Positions 7,813-17,247 of a stretch of 64,000 bases of DNA are shown piece after piece. The DNA lies in assembly GCA_050944855.1 (NCBI GenBank), contig JBMNRU010000011.1:1-64000 (forward strand), given 5' to 3'. Made by a program: the position numbers and the translations under genes. The first letter of the stretch is position 1; each line of letters starts with the position of its first letter. The notes beneath the pieces were generated by a model. That model worked only from the letters and a program-made list of their open reading frames with translations, was not told the origin of the DNA and did no database searches. This DNA comes from Lactonifactor sp050944855 (lineage in GTDB: Bacteria; Bacillota; Clostridia; Lachnospirales; Lachnospiraceae).

Positions 7813-9009
7813 TCAGACATTTTCAGATAGATAGTCTAATACAATTTGTGCAAATGCAGCTGTTCCTTTGTATAGAACGGAATCATCTGCCAAAAACTGC
7901 GGGGAGTGTGGGGGGTAAATGGAGCCGTCTTTTGCAGGCTGTGATGTGTCCAGCAGAAAATAACAGCCAGGAATATCTTCCAGGAGGAAGGCAAAGTCAT
8001 CACCGCCCATGTAGCAAAAGTTCTCGTAAATAACAGAATCTTTACCATAAAGCTTCTCTATAGATTTCACAGCTAGTTGTGTGAGTGAAGGATCATTTTC
8101 CAAAACCGGGTAGTCAGGAACCAGCTGCAAGTCATAAGTAGCACCATATGCTTTCGTAGTTCCGTCTACTATTTCACGGAATCTTTGGAGGAGCATTTCA
8201 CGTGTTTTTTTATCATCATTTCGTATGGTTCCGATCATTTTTACTTCATGGGGAAGGATATTGTCGGTACCGGTTTCCCCGCGAATATCGGTGATACTGA
8301 CGACGGCACTTTTAGCAGGTTCCGTGTTTCTGCTGATGAGAGTCTGCAGGTTCATAATAAGGGCGCTGGATACTACGATGGGATCTACACATTTACAGGG
8401 ATGAGCGGCATGTCCGCCTTTTCCGTATATCGTCAGGTGGATTATATCATCACCTGCCATATAACCGCCGCTGCGGATCAGGAAAGAACCCGGAGCCGGA
8501 TTATTTTTTTCAATGACATGTATGCCAAGAACGGCATCTACATGAGGATTTTCCAGCACACCCTGCTGTTTCATCAAAATGGCGCCTCCCGGAGGAACTT
8601 CTTCAGCCGGCTGAAAGATAAGCTTTACTTTGCCTGGTAATTCATCTTCGTGTTTTTTGAGAAGTTTAGCCGTACCTAAAGCAATCGCTACATGGCAGTC
8701 GTGTCCACATGCATGCATCTTTCCAGGATGTGTAGAAGCATAGGATAGTTCTGTGGCTTCTTGTATAGGAAGTGCATCCATATCAGCACGAATGGCTATA
8801 ACTTTTCCCTCTTTATTACCAATCATGGCTGTGATTCCAGAATGATCCGGGTATGTTTCATAGGGAATACCCATAGCGTCCAGCTGCGCGCATACATAAG
8901 CGGCAGTCTTAGGAAGCTGATATCCACATTCCGGAATTTGATGAAGTTCTCTTCTCCATGAAATAATGGAAGGGGACAGAGCTTCGGCTTCTTTTTTTAT
9001 ATCGAACAT
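7813..9009 (-). CDS. M20-family amidohydrolase (N-acyl amino acid/peptide hydrolase)
   Basis: A 398-aa metal-dependent amidohydrolase of the HipO/AmaA group, cleaving N-acyl or amide bonds of amino acids in the cytosol. Visible motifs: IRADMDALPIQE with the bridging Asp, MHACGHDCHVA, the catalytic PAEEVPPGG, and a late metal ligand in the MGGDDFAFL segment. The dimerisation domain occupies the middle. An AAGGAGGG site precedes ATG 9009. It has its own divergent promoter (9085-9113). The physiological substrate is not evident. Confidence 0.88.
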   Translation of the reverse strand: MFDIKKEAEALSPSIISWRRELHQIPECGYQLPKTAAYVCAQLDAMGIPYETYPDHSGITAMIGNKEGKVIAIRADMDALPIQEATELSYASTHPGKMHACGHDCHVAIALGTAKLLKKHEDELPGKVKLIFQPAEEVPPGGAILMKQQGVLENPHVDAVLGIHVIEKNNPAPGSFLIRSGGYMAGDDIIHLTIYGKGGHAAHPCKCVDPIVVSSALIMNLQTLISRNTEPAKSAVVSITDIRGETGTDNILPHEVKMIGTIRNDDKKTREMLLQRFREIVDGTTKAYGATYDLQLVPDYPVLENDPSLTQLAVKSIEKLYGKDSVIYENFCYMGGDDFAFLLEDIPGCYFLLDTSQPAKDGSIYPPHSPQFLADDSVLYKGTAAFAQIVLDYLSENV

Positions 9010-9084
9010 AAATTCCCTCCTTTTTGCTGTGCAGCCGGTATCGTATATAAGAAAAAATTCCCTTATAATATTTTTTACAACCTT

Positions 9085-9113
9085 ATTATATAATGTAGCA
9101 GGAGGTTATGCAA
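9085..9113 (-). promoter_or_regulatory. Promoter of the M20 gene
   Basis: On the minus strand: TTGCAT (9108-9113), 17-bp spacer, TATAAT (9085-9090). Confidence 0.75.
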
Positions 9114-9145
9114 GTACTTTTGAGAGAAGTTTGTCTGTAGAGTAA

Positions 9146-9170
9146 ATGCCGGAGTGCGGTACTCCGGCAT
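9146..9170. repeat. Perfect hairpin in the divergent intergenic region
   Basis: ATGCCGGAGT-GCGGT-ACTCCGGCAT, a 10-bp perfect stem with a 5-nt loop and no T-run on either side. It sits in the 480-bp gap (9010-9489). The rest of that gap up to the promoter at 9414 holds no gene or riboswitch I can recognise. Confidence 0.5.
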
Positions 9171-9413
9171 TCGTGAAGATGAAATCTATAGAAAGGTAAT
9201 AATAGTTAGTCGAGGACAAACAACTACACATAAAAGCTGGTATGTACAACCGCTGCCCTCATTCATTTACAATATTATTATATGGTTAATATATGAGAGA
9301 AATGTGTCATGGGCATAAAACTTCTCTTAAAAAAATAAAAAATTGACAAAGTATGACAAAATTTTTAAATTTAAAATAATTTGTACGGGGTCGCTAGTAA
9401 ATGAAAAAAACTA

Positions 9414-9422
9414 TGTTATAAT
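9414..9422 (+). promoter_or_regulatory. Extended -10 promoter of the L,D-transpeptidase gene
   Basis: TGT-TATAAT (9414-9422), an extended -10 element with no good -35 at the proper distance. A TTGACA occurs further up at 9343-9348. The leader would be about 60 nt. Confidence 0.6.
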
Positions 9423-9489
9423 AGGGGCACATTGGCTTTTATATGTCTGAAAGATTGTATAGATACCAGAAAGAAATGATGGGAGTATT

Positions 9490-11094
9490 ATGGGAAAGAA
9501 AAAGCATAAAAATAGTACAAAGTATTTAAAAAATAAAATAAAATCTCAAAAACCAAAGACGCCGGAAGAGAAGGAGATGGCCAGTAAGATTAATGAGGCA
9601 ATGTCCAAGATAGTGGAAGATACCATTGGTGATGAGATTCGGATAGAAGAGCAGGAACTGAAAGAGAAAAAGCAGAAAAACAGAAAGAAATTCAGGACAA
9701 TAGCCATTATAGCGGGCATTTTACTGGTGCTGCTGGCAGGTGTCTATGCCGGAATGGCTTATTATTATGCGAATAAGTTTTTCCCGGGAACGACGATTAA
9801 TCATGTTGTATGCAGCGGGCTGACAGAAGAGCAGGCTGAAAAGAAGATTCAGGACGAAGTGGAGAATTACAGCATAAGTATTGCGTTCCGAGGGGACAAA
9901 ACAGAGGAGATTGTGGGGAAAGATATTGCATATTCCTATGTTCCTACAGGAGAAGTGGAACAGCTATTAGAGTCCCAGTCTCCGATCAAGTGGTTCGCCG
10001 GATATTTCCATAAGAATGATTATGAGGTGAAATATTCAGTAGAATATGACGAGGGAAAGCTTTTGGATAAGATGATGGCCCTGCAGAGCATGCAGCCGGA
10101 GCAGCAGGAAGCACCGGTGGACGCGCATATTATATTTGATCAGGATCAATTTGTTCTGGTGGAAGAATCAGAAGGCAATACGGTAGATGCGGGCATATTA
10201 TTGAAAAAGTTAAATGAGGCGATCGCTGCCGGAGAGACAGAATTGTCCGCTGAGGAGGCAGAGGCTTATGTAAGGCCGGAAGTATACAGAGATGACGAGG
10301 AATTGCTGAAGGATCTGGATATTTATAATGAATATGCAAAAGCAAGTATTACATATCTCTTCGGTGATACGAAGGAAGTATTGGACGGCATGACCATTAA
10401 AGACTGGATTTCTTATGATGAAGAAGGAAATCCTGTAAAAGATGAGAAAGCATTAAAGGCACATGTAGCTGATTATGTGAAGGATCTGGCCAAGAAGTAT
10501 AATACTACCGATAAGGACCGTCAGATTAAAAATACCGCTACAGGAGAGATGGTAACGGTTTCCGGCGGTAATTATGGATGGAGGATCAATCAGAAGGAAG
10601 AAACGGCACAGCTTCTGAAAGATATTCAGGAAGGGAACATTACAGAAAGAGCTCCTGCTTTTTCTCAGGAGGGAACCACCTGGGAAGAAGATGATATTGG
10701 AGATACTTACGTAGAAGTCAACCTGACGGCACAGCATGTCTGGTGCTATGAGAAGGGAAATGTGGTATGGGAATCGGATTGTGTATCCGGCAACATGAGG
10801 TATAAGGACAGAGCAACCCCGGGAGGCACCTATACGGTTGCCTATAAGCAGAAAAATAAAGTTCTTCGCGGCAAACAACGGCCGGATGGAACCTATGAGT
10901 ATGAGTCACCGGTTTCTTACTGGATGCCGTTTAATAAAGGAATCGGTTTCCACGATGCTACCTGGCGAGGAAGCTTTGGGGGCAATATTTATAAGACGAG
11001 CGGTTCTCACGGATGTATTAATCTGCCGAAAAGTAAGGCGGCGGAATTGTTTGAACATGTTGATAAAGGAACGATTGTCGTGGTATATTATTAA
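9490..11094 (+). CDS. L,D-transpeptidase (YkuD) with PG-binding domain, membrane-anchored
   Basis: A 534-aa peptidoglycan cross-linking enzyme that forms 3-3 or related bridges outside the membrane. A very basic cytoplasmic N-terminus (~1-68) precedes one transmembrane helix (~70-92). A peptidoglycan-binding region (PG_binding_4 type) fills ~100-390, and the YkuD catalytic domain lies at ~408-534 with the diagnostic SGSHGCINLP motif (catalytic Cys and His). Such enzymes give beta-lactam-insensitive cross-links. Monocistronic with its own promoter. Confidence 0.92.
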   Translation: MGKKKHKNSTKYLKNKIKSQKPKTPEEKEMASKINEAMSKIVEDTIGDEIRIEEQELKEKKQKNRKKFRTIAIIAGILLVLLAGVYAGMAYYYANKFFPGTTINHVVCSGLTEEQAEKKIQDEVENYSISIAFRGDKTEEIVGKDIAYSYVPTGEVEQLLESQSPIKWFAGYFHKNDYEVKYSVEYDEGKLLDKMMALQSMQPEQQEAPVDAHIIFDQDQFVLVEESEGNTVDAGILLKKLNEAIAAGETELSAEEAEAYVRPEVYRDDEELLKDLDIYNEYAKASITYLFGDTKEVLDGMTIKDWISYDEEGNPVKDEKALKAHVADYVKDLAKKYNTTDKDRQIKNTATGEMVTVSGGNYGWRINQKEETAQLLKDIQEGNITERAPAFSQEGTTWEEDDIGDTYVEVNLTAQHVWCYEKGNVVWESDCVSGNMRYKDRATPGGTYTVAYKQKNKVLRGKQRPDGTYEYESPVSYWMPFNKGIGFHDATWRGSFGGNIYKTSGSHGCINLPKSKAAELFEHVDKGTIVVVYY

Positions 11095-11099
11095 AAGCA

Positions 11100-11130
11100 A
11101 AAGGGCTGTGTCCAGAGGCACGGCCCTTTC
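11100..11130 (+). terminator. Hairpin after L,D-transpeptidase gene
   Basis: AAAGGGC..GTG / CAC..GCCCTTT stem-loop directly after the stop codon. The T-tract is short. Confidence 0.55.
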
Positions 11131-11170
11131 TGAATGATAGGAAATGCAAGGAAGAAGAGCAGGAGAGAAT

Positions 11171-12220
11171 ATGTTAGAAAATATTGTGGACCCGCTGCTG
11201 CAGTGGTACGACGGCAACAAAAGAAGCCTTCCTTGGAGAGAAGAGCCCAGCGCATATCATGTGTGGGTATCTGAGATCATGCTGCAGCAGACAAGAGTGG
11301 AAGCGGTCAAGCCCTATTATAAACGGTTTATGCAATCCCTGCCGGATGTGAAGGATCTGGCAGTGTGCCCGGAGAATAAACTGTTGAAGTTGTGGGAAGG
11401 ATTAGGATATTATAATCGTGTAAAAAATATGCAGAAGGCAGCTGTTTTTGTGATGGAACATTACGGGGGAAGCCTTCCTGCAGATTATGAAGCGCTTTTA
11501 GAACTTCCGGGAATTGGGAGCTACACAGCCGGAGCCATTGCTTCCATTGCCTTTGGGATTCCCCGTCCGGCAGTAGACGGGAATGTGCTGCGGGTGATTT
11601 CCAGGGTGACAGAACAGGAAGAAGATATCCTAAAGCAGTCGGTCAAAAGGAAGATGGAGGATGCGTTAACCCACATTATGCCCGCCGAACGTCCCGGGGA
11701 TTTTAATCAGAGTCTGATGGAATTGGGGGCAACGGTATGTATCCCCAATGGAATGGCCAAATGTGACAGCTGTCCGTTGAAAAAACTGTGTCTGGCGAAA
11801 GCCCATGACCGGGTGATGGAACTGCCGGTTAAAAAGGCGAAAAAGGAACGGCGAATAGAAGAAAAAACCATTCTGCTTATTCAAAATCAGGAAGAATTTG
11901 CCATACACAAACGGCCCGCTCAGGGGTTGCTTGCCGGGCTGTATGAATATCCGGGAATCGATGGATTTTGTACGCAGCAGGAGATTATTGACTATGTAGA
12001 ATCTCTGGGGATGACTCCTCTGCGGGTGCAGTATGCAGGGGATGCCAAACATATTTTTTCCCATGTGGAATGGCGCATGAAGGGATATGTAGTCCGCATA
12101 GCCGGCATAGAGAAAAAGAGAATAAAAGGAATGACATTCGTAAGCAAGAAAGAGGCGAAAGAAAATTACCCGATTCCGTCTGCTTTTCGTGCTTATCGAA
12201 AATATATAGAGGAGGATTAG
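11171..12220 (+). CDS. mutY: A/G-specific adenine DNA glycosylase
   Basis: Removes adenine mispaired with 8-oxoguanine or guanine. Visible: catalytic Glu35 in SEIMLQQTRV, the helix-hairpin-helix LPGIGSYTA (112-120), catalytic Asp136 in VDGNV, the [4Fe-4S] cysteines of the CDSCPLKKLC segment, and a C-terminal NUDIX-like 8-oxoG-sensing domain. 349 aa, standard length. Start ATG 11171 follows AGGAGAG; an earlier ATG at 11144 lacks a ribosome site. Followed closely by a glycosyltransferase gene. Confidence 0.95.
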   Translation: MLENIVDPLLQWYDGNKRSLPWREEPSAYHVWVSEIMLQQTRVEAVKPYYKRFMQSLPDVKDLAVCPENKLLKLWEGLGYYNRVKNMQKAAVFVMEHYGGSLPADYEALLELPGIGSYTAGAIASIAFGIPRPAVDGNVLRVISRVTEQEEDILKQSVKRKMEDALTHIMPAERPGDFNQSLMELGATVCIPNGMAKCDSCPLKKLCLAKAHDRVMELPVKKAKKERRIEEKTILLIQNQEEFAIHKRPAQGLLAGLYEYPGIDGFCTQQEIIDYVESLGMTPLRVQYAGDAKHIFSHVEWRMKGYVVRIAGIEKKRIKGMTFVSKKEAKENYPIPSAFRAYRKYIEED

Positions 12221-12222
12221 GT

Positions 12223-13239
12223 ATGAAACTACTTACGATAGCAGTTCCCTGCTATAATTCACAGGAATATATGAGAAAATGTATTGATTCTCTCTTAGTC
12301 GGAGGAGACAGAGTAGAGATTCTTATTGTAGATGATGGTTCGAAAGACGATACAGCAGCTATTGCCGACCAGTACGCCAGTGAATATCCTACGATTGTAA
12401 AAGCAATCCATCAGGAAAACGGCGGACACGGGGAGGCAGTCAATACGGGTATCAAAAATGCCTCCGGTTTGTATTTTAAGGTAGTAGACAGCGATGACTG
12501 GGTAAAGCAGGAGGCTTACGAGCAGATTTTAGATACCTTGGAGGAACTGCTGGGCGGCCCTGTGACACTGGATATGCTGATCAGCAATTTTGTCTATGAA
12601 AAGCAGGGCGCAAAGCGAAAGAAAGTGATGCGTTACCGGGGCTATCTCCCTCAGGACAAGACATTTGGATGGGATGAGTTTCATAAAATGCCGCCGGGAA
12701 AATATCTATTGATGCATTCTTTGATCTATCGTACAAAATTATTGCGGGAGTGCAAACTGGAATTGCCGAAGCATACTTTTTATGTAGACAATCTGTTCGC
12801 GTTTCAGCCGCTTCCCTATGTGCGAACCATGTATTATCTGGATGTGGATTTTTATCGCTATTTTATCGGCAGAGAAGATCAGTCCGTACATGAAGATGTT
12901 ATGATTCGCCGGATCGATCAGCAGCTGAAGGTAAACCGTCTGATGATTGACGCCATTGCCGGTATGAAATGGGAGAATAAAAAACTCCGGAATTATATGA
13001 TCAGTTATCTGGACATTATTACGGCAATATCATCTATTATGCTGATCCGTTCCGGAACGGATGAGAATTTTGAGAAGAAGAAGGATTTATGGAAATATCT
13101 GAGAAGCTCAGATCCCTGGCTGTACCACAAAATCCGATGCAGTCTGATGGGACGCTGCATGAATCTGCCCGGAAAGCGGGGAAGAGAAGTGTCAGTAGCT
13201 GCATATCGGATCGCACAGAAGTTTTATGGGTTTAATTAA
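12223..13239 (+). CDS. Family 2 glycosyltransferase
   Basis: A 338-aa GT-A-fold glycosyltransferase. It starts with the family hallmark LLTIAVPCYNSQEYMRKCIDSL and carries LIVDDGSKDDT and the metal-binding DSDDW (about residue 88). No transmembrane helix is evident, so it is likely cytosolic or peripheral, acting on a cell-envelope glycan or glycolipid. ATG 12223 is set by GAGGAGG and lies 2 bp after mutY. Its end is just ahead of the HAD phosphatase start, forming a mutY-GT2-HAD unit. Confidence 0.88.
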   Translation: MKLLTIAVPCYNSQEYMRKCIDSLLVGGDRVEILIVDDGSKDDTAAIADQYASEYPTIVKAIHQENGGHGEAVNTGIKNASGLYFKVVDSDDWVKQEAYEQILDTLEELLGGPVTLDMLISNFVYEKQGAKRKKVMRYRGYLPQDKTFGWDEFHKMPPGKYLLMHSLIYRTKLLRECKLELPKHTFYVDNLFAFQPLPYVRTMYYLDVDFYRYFIGREDQSVHEDVMIRRIDQQLKVNRLMIDAIAGMKWENKKLRNYMISYLDIITAISSIMLIRSGTDENFEKKKDLWKYLRSSDPWLYHKIRCSLMGRCMNLPGKRGREVSVAAYRIAQKFYGFN

Positions 13240-13240
13240 G

Positions 13241-14029
13241 ATGGATAAGAGGGAACTGTTAAGAGAAATTCAATGGTTCGTACTGGATATGGATGGAACC
13301 TTCTATCTGGGGGATCGGATGATCGACGGCGCACTGGATTTTCTGAAAAAAGTAGAGGAAACCGGGAAACATTTTCTGTTTTTTACAAATAATTCTTCCA
13401 AAGTAGGAGAGGATTATATGAAAAAATTAAAGAAAATGGGGTGTCAGATCACCAGAGAGCAGATTATGACCTCAGGGGATGTTACCATCCGATATCTGCA
13501 GACAGAGCATGCGGGGAAAAGCGTGTATCTTCTGGGAACGCCGGAATTGAAGAAAAGTTTTCGCAGGTCCGGTATTTGTCTGACGGAGGACATGCCCGAT
13601 ATTGTAGTGGTCGGATTCGATAAGACGCTTACCTATGAAACCCTGACGAAAGCGTGCACGTATATACGGAGGGGTGCGCTTTTTCTGGCCACGCATCTGG
13701 ATATCAACTGTCCTGTGGAGGATGGATTTATTCCTGACTGCGGAGCTATCTGTGCGGCGATCGCCCTGTCTACGGGAGAGAACCCTAAGTATCTGGGGAA
13801 ACCATTTGCGGAAACGGTGGATATGGTACTTCAGGTGACCGGATGCAAAAGAGAAGAAGTGGCCTTTGTGGGAGACCGTTTGTATACAGATGTGGCTGTG
13901 GGCGTGAAGAATGGGGCTCATGGTATTTTGGTACTTTCCGGTGAAACCAAACGGGAAGATGTGCCGGGATCTGAGGTACAGCCGGATGCTGTTTTTGAAT
14001 CGCTGAAAGATATGATAAATTATATGTGA
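13241..14029 (+). CDS. HAD-IIA family phosphatase (NagD-like)
   Basis: A 262-aa haloacid dehalogenase-type phosphatase acting on small phosphorylated metabolites (sugar phosphates or nucleotides). Motif I DMDGT has its nucleophile at Asp16; motif II is FTNNS, and motif IV is GDRLYTDVAVG near residue 210. The class IIA cap domain lies between. ATG 13241 puts motif I at the usual place. An in-frame ATG at 13226 overlapping the GT2 gene is possible; neither has a strong ribosome site, suggesting translational coupling. Confidence 0.87.
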   Translation: MDKRELLREIQWFVLDMDGTFYLGDRMIDGALDFLKKVEETGKHFLFFTNNSSKVGEDYMKKLKKMGCQITREQIMTSGDVTIRYLQTEHAGKSVYLLGTPELKKSFRRSGICLTEDMPDIVVVGFDKTLTYETLTKACTYIRRGALFLATHLDINCPVEDGFIPDCGAICAAIALSTGENPKYLGKPFAETVDMVLQVTGCKREEVAFVGDRLYTDVAVGVKNGAHGILVLSGETKREDVPGSEVQPDAVFESLKDMINYM

Positions 14030-14036
14030 AAATATC

Positions 14037-14072
14037 AAAGAGGATGCTGGGAATACCAACACCCTCTTTTTT
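14037..14072. terminator. Bidirectional terminator
   Basis: AAAGAGG ... CCTCTTTTTT stem with inner TGG/CCA pairing between two converging genes (HAD and PAP2). The T-run favours plus-strand use. Confidence 0.7.
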
Positions 14073-14733
14073 ATGCTTTTTGTTTGACACGCCGTCTTAC
14101 AGTATGCGGCACAGGCTCTGTTTTGTACAGCAGCTGATAACACACAATATTTAATACAAAAGCGCCGATCACATCCAAAAGTGTATGCTGTTTTAGAAAT
14201 ACAGTGGACAGGATGATCAATATACTGAGAAGAGAAGTGCCGGCTATAATCCCTTTGTGTTTTTGTAAAACTTTGTTGGAAACGATGGCGATATAGCAGG
14301 TCACCGTATTAAACACATGTATGCTAGGAAAGATATTGGTAGGCGTATCAATGCGATACAGATGCCGTACCAGACTTGTGAATATATTTTCCCGCGGAAA
14401 TACTACCGGTCTGAGTGTCTGCCCGTTAGGGAAAAAGAAAGAAATCAGTAAAAATAAAGTCATGCCGATTCCCAGAGAACAGATCAGCTGGTAAAATTCC
14501 CGTTTATCTTTGTTAATAAAGGTAAAGAAAAACAAGGTTACCGCAATGAACGCAAACCACAGGAGGTAGGGAATAATAAAATATTCACAGAAAGGAATCT
14601 TATCATCTGCCGTCAGACGGATGATATAAATCTGGCCCAGGGAGCGTTTCTCAAGTGCGGCAAATGATATCATATAAAAGATACCATACACAAGGATGAT
14701 CCAGGCGTGAGAGTAGTTTTTTAGTTTGTTCAT
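14071..14733 (-). CDS. PAP2-superfamily membrane phosphatase
   Basis: A 220-aa membrane protein with about six hydrophobic helices and the PAP2 active-site motifs FPSIHVFNT and LKQHTLLDVIGA, carrying the catalytic histidines. The first motif is a loose version ending in LRP. Members dephosphorylate lipid phosphates or transfer inositol phosphate at the outer membrane face. ATG 14733 follows AAGGTG; an upstream in-frame start at 14790 lacks a site. Confidence 0.82.
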   Translation of the reverse strand: MNKLKNYSHAWIILVYGIFYMISFAALEKRSLGQIYIIRLTADDKIPFCEYFIIPYLLWFAFIAVTLFFFTFINKDKREFYQLICSLGIGMTLFLLISFFFPNGQTLRPVVFPRENIFTSLVRHLYRIDTPTNIFPSIHVFNTVTCYIAIVSNKVLQKHKGIIAGTSLLSILIILSTVFLKQHTLLDVIGAFVLNIVCYQLLYKTEPVPHTVRRRVKQKA

Positions 14734-14935
14734 AAGACACCTTCTTACTTTTTCACGCAAATAAATACTATTTATTACTCTGCGCTCCAAATTATAGCAT
14801 AGTGATTTTTAGATAACAACAAAGTTCATTATATTTTTAGAATTATTCACAAAATGGACATAGTTTTTGCCAAAATGACGTCTGTATTATAAATATAAGC
14901 AATGCTGTTTCAGATTATGCGTTTTATTATGAAAA

Positions 14936-15087
14936 GTTCAGCCATGCTTCAAAAATGGGCGAATCATGCTCGCATGAATAAGCACATTTTGTGAAGCATG
15001 AGGTGAGCGCCCGTATATGAGCAAAAATGAGCTGCGTCAGCAGCGGAGAGCGCTGTAGGCGCGGTTTTGCGAATAGCGCGGCTGAAC
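14936..15087. repeat. Foldback (palindromic) element, ~152 bp
   Basis: Bounded by 8-bp inverted repeats GTTCAGCC (14936-14943) and GGCTGAAC (15080-15087). Nested arms: ATGCTTC..AAAATG with CATTTT..GAAGCAT, a perfect TCATGC-TC-GCATGA palindrome (14964-14977), GGGCG with CGCCC, and GCTGC-GTCA-GCAGC. It fills most of the gap between the PAP2 and lipid kinase genes. No ORF. It could be a miniature repeat element or the folded 3' end of the lipid-kinase mRNA. Confidence 0.6.
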
Positions 15088-15092
15088 GGACG

Positions 15093-16016
15093 TTAATTTT
15101 GAGGAGTAATGACCCGTAACTGTTCCGGAAAAACCGAAAAAACTGCCTGCTCTTGTTCGCCGCCGGGTTCTCCGTCAAAATGCAAAGGAAGCGGGTATTT
15201 GCTGTTGATCTGTATTTTGGAAGCAGACATCATATGTACGCCTTTGAATTTAACGTGCTTGCCCCAATAAGCGGTGGGGAGAAGCATAAGAATTTTCTTC
15301 TTTGTGATATCGCCGATCAGGCAGATATGGAAACATCTATCCCTGCTTGAGGCATTGGGGGCAAAGAGAAAGCCTCCGCCTTCGTAAGGCTGGTTCATAA
15401 CTGCAGCAAAATAGGAACGCGGATAGGAGATAGGTTTTTGCTGATCCAGCTGCAGGGTAAGCGGGGATGCTTTATAAAGTAAAATCTGTCTTAATGCGAT
15501 TCCTACATAGATGAGCTTTCCCAGTTTTATTTTGTTGAGCATCTTTTTTAAAGAAGAACAGTATGCTTCGTGACAGATGGCGGCATCCCAGCCTAAGCCT
15601 GCACTTACCATGAAACGGGTGCGGGCATCTTTGGTCTCGACAACGCCTACGTCCGTGAGAGTAATGTTTTCCGGGTGCATCAACAGTTCAAAGGCTGCGT
15701 TTGGATTATTTGGAATTCTCATGCCGCGGGCAAAGTCATTGCCGGAACCGGCAGGAATATAGCCAAATGTAACAGTGGAAAAATTAGACATGCCATTCAC
15801 CACTTCATTTACGGTACCATCGCCTCCGATTACAACCAGGGTACAGTTGGGAGCCTTTTTTGTAATATCTGCAGCCAGTTCGGCGGCATGATGGCGGTAT
15901 TTTGTGAAATAGATCTCATAAAGAATATGGCGCTGCTGTAGCTGGGCCTGAATATGTTTCCAAATAATTCTTCCGTGTCCGGAACTTGAATTGGGATTTA
16001 CGATAAAATAATACAT
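15093..16016 (-). CDS. Diacylglycerol/lipid kinase family protein
   Basis: A 307-aa cytosolic or membrane-associated lipid kinase of the DagK/YegS/BmrU group. The catalytic region shows NPNSSSGHGR at the start, the nucleotide-binding GGDGTVNEVVNG (~64-75) and GSGNDFARG (~92). It phosphorylates diacylglycerol or a related lipid to recycle membrane precursors. A GGAG site precedes ATG 16016. The stop lies 6 bp from the foldback element. Confidence 0.9.
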   Translation of the reverse strand: MYYFIVNPNSSSGHGRIIWKHIQAQLQQRHILYEIYFTKYRHHAAELAADITKKAPNCTLVVIGGDGTVNEVVNGMSNFSTVTFGYIPAGSGNDFARGMRIPNNPNAAFELLMHPENITLTDVGVVETKDARTRFMVSAGLGWDAAICHEAYCSSLKKMLNKIKLGKLIYVGIALRQILLYKASPLTLQLDQQKPISYPRSYFAAVMNQPYEGGGFLFAPNASSRDRCFHICLIGDITKKKILMLLPTAYWGKHVKFKGVHMMSASKIQINSKYPLPLHFDGEPGGEQEQAVFSVFPEQLRVITPQN

Positions 16017-16150
16017 AAGATAGCGGCTCCTTTCTTTTTCATTGTAACAGCTTTTCTAGAGATAGTGTATAATTTTTACTTGTTTGACAAAGTATTTTTT
16101 GGTATACTAATGAAAAAGTATTGATTTGAGCGGAAAGGAAGGAGTGCAGG

Positions 16151-17167
16151 ATGGACAGAGTAACACTGGGGAATACAGGGATTACCGTCAATAAAAATGG
16201 TTTTGGAGCATTGCCTATTCAGAGGGTAACGAAAGAAGACGCGGTATATCTTCTTCACAAGGCATATGACCATGGTATACAGCTGTTCGATACAGCCCGT
16301 ATGTATACAGACAGTGAGGAGAAGCTGGGAGAGGCTTTCCATGATAGAAGAGACAAGATCTTTATTACGACAAAAACAGGTGCACAGACTGCAGAGGGGT
16401 TCTGGAAAGATCTGGAAACATCTCTGCGTCTGCTGAGGACGGATTACATTGATGTATATCAGTTCCATAATCCGGAGTTCTGCCCAAAGCCGGGTGACGA
16501 GAGCGGGTTATACGATGCTGTGATGAAAGCAAAAGAGCAGGGGAAGGTCCGCCATATTGGCATTACGAATCACCGTCTGTCTGTAGCCCATGAGGCTATT
16601 GACAGTGGACTTTACGAAACTTTACAGTTTCCATTCTGCTATTTGTCTGAGGAGAAAGAAAAAGAGCTGGTGGAAAAGTGTAAGAAAGCAAATATGGGAT
16701 TCCTGGCAATGAAAGCCCTGTCAGGTGGTTTGATCACCAACTCTGCTGCAGCGTATGCTTTTATGAATCAATATGAGACAGTTCTTCCGCTTTGGGGAAT
16801 CCAAAGAGAGAGGGAATTAGATGAGTTTTTGTCTTACCAGGAATGTCCGCCGCAGCTGGCCGGTGAGCTTCAGGAAGTGATTGAAAAGGATCGAGAGGAA
16901 CTGCAGGGTGAATTTTGTCGTGGATGTGGGTATTGCATGCCATGTCCGGCTGGGATTGAAATTAATACTTGTGCCCGTATGTCTTTGCTGCTTCGACGCT
17001 CTCCGGCAGCAGAGCATCTGTCAGAGGCAGGTCAGCAAAAGATGAGAAAGATCGAAGAGTGTCTCCATTGCGGCCGGTGTAAGAGTAAATGTCCGTATGG
17101 GCTGGATACACCTGCTTTGCTAAAGCGAAATTATAAAGATTATATGGAAGTTTTAAGCGGAAAATAG
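16151..17167 (+). CDS. Aldo/keto reductase with C-terminal [4Fe-4S] domain
   Basis: A 338-aa oxidoreductase. Residues ~1-250 are an AKR TIM barrel retaining the catalytic tetrad: Asp and Tyr in FDTARMYTDSEEKLG, Lys in TTKTGA and His in QFHNPE. The C-terminus adds two ferredoxin-like clusters, CRGCGYCMPCPAG and CLHCGRCKSKCPYG, a fusion common in anaerobes. It reduces an unknown carbonyl, probably exchanging electrons with ferredoxin or NAD(P)H. It ends near a strong bidirectional terminator. Confidence 0.9.
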   Translation: MDRVTLGNTGITVNKNGFGALPIQRVTKEDAVYLLHKAYDHGIQLFDTARMYTDSEEKLGEAFHDRRDKIFITTKTGAQTAEGFWKDLETSLRLLRTDYIDVYQFHNPEFCPKPGDESGLYDAVMKAKEQGKVRHIGITNHRLSVAHEAIDSGLYETLQFPFCYLSEEKEKELVEKCKKANMGFLAMKALSGGLITNSAAAYAFMNQYETVLPLWGIQRERELDEFLSYQECPPQLAGELQEVIEKDREELQGEFCRGCGYCMPCPAGIEINTCARMSLLLRRSPAAEHLSEAGQQKMRKIEECLHCGRCKSKCPYGLDTPALLKRNYKDYMEVLSGK

Positions 17168-17247
17168 TATTCGTCGGGATATACTGTAATACATATCCTG
17201 CAGATATAGGTTTTCACAATGTGAAAATATGATATAGTTGAAAGAGG

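Noticed and set aside
9180..9290. c-di-AMP (ydaO) riboswitch before the L,D-transpeptidase gene
   Set aside because: The conserved core patterns are not present, and the likely promoter lies downstream of the region.
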